NCBI GenBank assembly: GCA_018822105.1 | Contig: JAHJLB010000050.1 | Location: forward strand, 1 to 64,000 | Direction: 5' to 3' | Origin: Pseudomonadota bacterium | GTDB lineage: Bacteria; Desulfobacterota; Desulfovibrionia; Desulfovibrionales; Desulfovibrionaceae | Length of the DNA: 64,000 nucleotides | Part shown: positions 62,666 through 64,000 of the stretch, in pieces | Numbering within the stretch: the first letter of the stretch is position 1 | How the letters are laid out: each line of letters opens with the position of its first letter | Position numbers and translations under genes: made by a program | Notes under the pieces: model-generated | What the model saw: the letters and a program-made list of their open reading frames with translations, nothing else | Database searches by the model: none | What the model was told of the DNA's origin: nothing

Positions 62666-63541
62666 TCAAATCCTGGCGGCCTCGCAGGCGCGGAGTTTGC
62701 TTTTGAGCGCGTCCGTGACCGCCAGATTCTTGTCCAAAAGCGTTTGCCCGTCCGAGAGCCCGAAGGCCAGCCCCAGGAGCTGAGGTAGGTACAGTACGGA
62801 GATGGTGTTCGCGTGGTGCGCCTGGCTCTGGTACGCCTCCAGGTTCATCTGGCACATGGGGCAGACCGTGACGATGACGTCAGCTCCGGCCGCCGCCTCC
62901 AGGATGGCGGCCACGGAGACCAGGGCCACGTCGCGCCTTGTGGCCATGAGCGAGGCCCCGCAGCAACGGCCGCCCATGTCCCAGCCGAGAACCGTGGCGC
63001 CCAGGGCGCTGATGAGCGCGTCCATGGACCGGGGGTGCTCGGGGTCGTCGAACAGGGCGAAGGGGCGCAGGGCCTGGCAGCCATAATACGGGGCCACTAC
63101 CAGCCCTTCCAGGCGGTGGCTGACCTGAGCCGCAACGGCCTCTGGCCCGATGTCCTTGGCCAGGACGTCCAGCAGGTGCCGGACCCGGATCTTGCCGGCA
63201 TAGCTCAGGCCCTCGGCCCCCAGGGCCTCGTTGATCCGGCCAGGCAGGGTGCGGTCTGCGGCGCATTCCCGCGACACCCGCAGGTGGTTCAGGTAACAGG
63301 CGCTGCACGGCACGAGCATGTCCAGGCCTGCGGCATCGCGCTCGGCCAGGGCCAGATTGCGGGCGGGCAGGGCCAGGGTCAGCAGGCGGCTCACGGGTTC
63401 GACCGCGCTGGCGCCGCAACAGGTCCAGTCCGCGATTTCAGAGAGTTCCACGCCGAGCCGGTTCAGCACCCTGCGGGTGGAGATGTCGTATTCCTCGGCG
63501 CTGGCCTCAAGAGAACAGCCCGGGTAGTATGCGTACCTCAT
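62666..63541 (-). CDS. HdrB-like CCG-domain protein
   Basis: A 291-residue heterodisulfide reductase subunit B-like protein with two CCG domains. Domain 1: YYPGCS (N-terminus), TCCGAS, CSACY. Domain 2: YYGCQAL, RCCGAS, CPMCQMN. In HdrB each domain holds a non-cubane [4Fe-4S] cluster that carries out disulfide reduction. All key cysteines are present. ATG 63541 overlaps the stop of HdrC by ATGA. Substrate is unknown; sulfate reducers use HdrBC modules to reduce proteins such as DsrC, which is a guess here. Confidence 0.88.
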   Translation of the reverse strand: MRYAYYPGCSLEASAEEYDISTRRVLNRLGVELSEIADWTCCGASAVEPVSRLLTLALPARNLALAERDAAGLDMLVPCSACYLNHLRVSRECAADRTLPGRINEALGAEGLSYAGKIRVRHLLDVLAKDIGPEAVAAQVSHRLEGLVVAPYYGCQALRPFALFDDPEHPRSMDALISALGATVLGWDMGGRCCGASLMATRRDVALVSVAAILEAAAGADVIVTVCPMCQMNLEAYQSQAHHANTISVLYLPQLLGLAFGLSDGQTLLDKNLAVTDALKSKLRACEAARI

Positions 63542-64000
63542 GATGCCCCCTCCATGCTCCGGACCTTGGCGAACAGCGGACCCAGTCTGCCGCGCTGGGC
63601 GCTGCCGCCCAGGTGCAGCTTGCCCTTGCCGAGAAGCTTCAGGCCCAGCGGCGTGTATTCCAGGGGCAGGAGCGGGTCGCGCATGGCCAGGAAGTAATGG
63701 CACATGAAGCCCATCTCCTGCACCCGCCCGTTCTGCTCCACATTGCGCATGAACTCTTGGTAGAACAGCGCCTTCTTCCTGTTGGCATGATCGCCTTCGG
63801 CCCCTGCCAAGCGCTTGAGCGCGGCCATAGCCGCCGTCAGGGGCAGGCCTCTGGGGCAGCGCAGGGTGCATGAATAGCAGGAAGAACAGAGCCAGAAGGT
63901 GCGGCTTTCCAGCACCTCCTGCTGTAGACCGAAGAGCAGCAGCCGCCACATCTGGCGCGGGGCGAGGTCCATGGCGAAGGCGTTGGGGCAGGAGGCCGTG
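63538..64000 (-). CDS. HdrC-like iron-sulfur protein (cut by window edge)
   Basis: The C-terminal ~154 residues of a heterodisulfide reductase subunit C-like protein. The frame is open to the last base of the window, where it reads TASCPNAFAMD: SCP is the end of a first CxxCxxCxxxCP motif, and a second motif CSSCYSCTLRCP follows. The N-terminus and the start lie outside the window, so the ATG at 63972 is not the start. It is translationally coupled to hdrB. An HdrA or further partner may be upstream. Confidence 0.85.
   Translation of the reverse strand, partial: TASCPNAFAMDLAPRQMWRLLLFGLQQEVLESRTFWLCSSCYSCTLRCPRGLPLTAAMAALKRLAGAEGDHANRKKALFYQEFMRNVEQNGRVQEMGFMCHYFLAMRDPLLPLEYTPLGLKLLGKGKLHLGGSAQRGRLGPLFAKVRSMEGAS

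Overview
The window looks like chromosome of a high-GC, anaerobic, Desulfovibrio-like sulfate reducer (Desulfobacterota, probably Desulfovibrionales). The basis is a Tat-exported selenocysteine formate dehydrogenase made of only two subunits (FdhAB, no cytochrome b), a separate FdhE, heterodisulfide-reductase-like (Hdr) iron-sulfur proteins including a second apparent selenoprotein, a ferredoxin/GltD-like pair, TrpB2, and dense minus-strand operons with ATGA start/stop overlaps. No rRNA or tRNA gene and no cas gene was seen. The species is inferred from gene content only.

Layout. 181-21687 is almost entirely minus strand: a heptosyltransferase and MsbA-like exporter (181-3042), a lone plus-strand glycosyltransferase (3318-4385), a YfhO-like membrane protein (4548-7082), then a ten-gene operon for an activated, modified sugar (16897 down to 7356). 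That operon joins a fused heptose-phosphate nucleotidyltransferase/phosphatase, a heptose kinase, three NAD-dependent epimerases, a 3,5-epimerase-like cupin, a C-methyltransferase, a CmcI-like methyltransferase and an orphan thiamine-diphosphate E1 alpha/beta pair. Upstream lie a ferredoxin/GltD-like pair, an NlpC/P60 lipoprotein, a SYLF lipoprotein and a TVP38/DedA-like protein. 21854-31846 is mainly housekeeping: dnaE, a FUSC protein, a KefB-type antiporter, trpB2, icd and an Hpt protein. 32038-32925 is fdhE.

33012-40155 (minus) is a tight seven-gene sensory and redox operon: Leu/Ile/Val-type binding lipoprotein, histidine kinase, receiver-STAS protein, thioredoxin-like protein, GAF-GAF-membrane-rhodanese protein lacking the rhodanese cysteine, MauE-like protein and a small lipoprotein. 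40326-49324 (plus) carries a thioredoxin-like protein, an IS1595/ISXO2-like protein that may be domesticated, an unknown 80-residue protein, fdhA (UGA=Sec) and fdhB, another thioredoxin-like protein, a peroxiredoxin and a MORN-repeat/caspase lipoprotein. 49412-56351 holds MltA and an AI-2E-type transporter (minus), then a polar amino-acid ABC transporter and a DUF3298-like lipoprotein (plus).

56352-57612 is a gene-poor scar-like stretch. It holds strong hairpins, a candidate non-coding RNA with good promoter and terminator signals and a segment resembling the 3' half of a type I-C CRISPR repeat, and a frameshifted YkgJ-family remnant. 57613-64000 (minus) is a sulfatase-modifying-factor-like exported protein and then an Hdr-like cluster: HdrC (cut by the window edge), HdrB, tandem universal stress protein, single-domain response regulator, an HdrD-like protein with in-frame UGA followed by a SECIS-like hairpin, and a second HdrD-like protein with an in-frame amber UAG at codon 12.

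The strongest candidates for undescribed biology are the Hdr/USP/response-regulator cluster with its recoded codons, the seven-gene sensory operon, the heptose/E1 sugar operon and the CRISPR-repeat-like small RNA.
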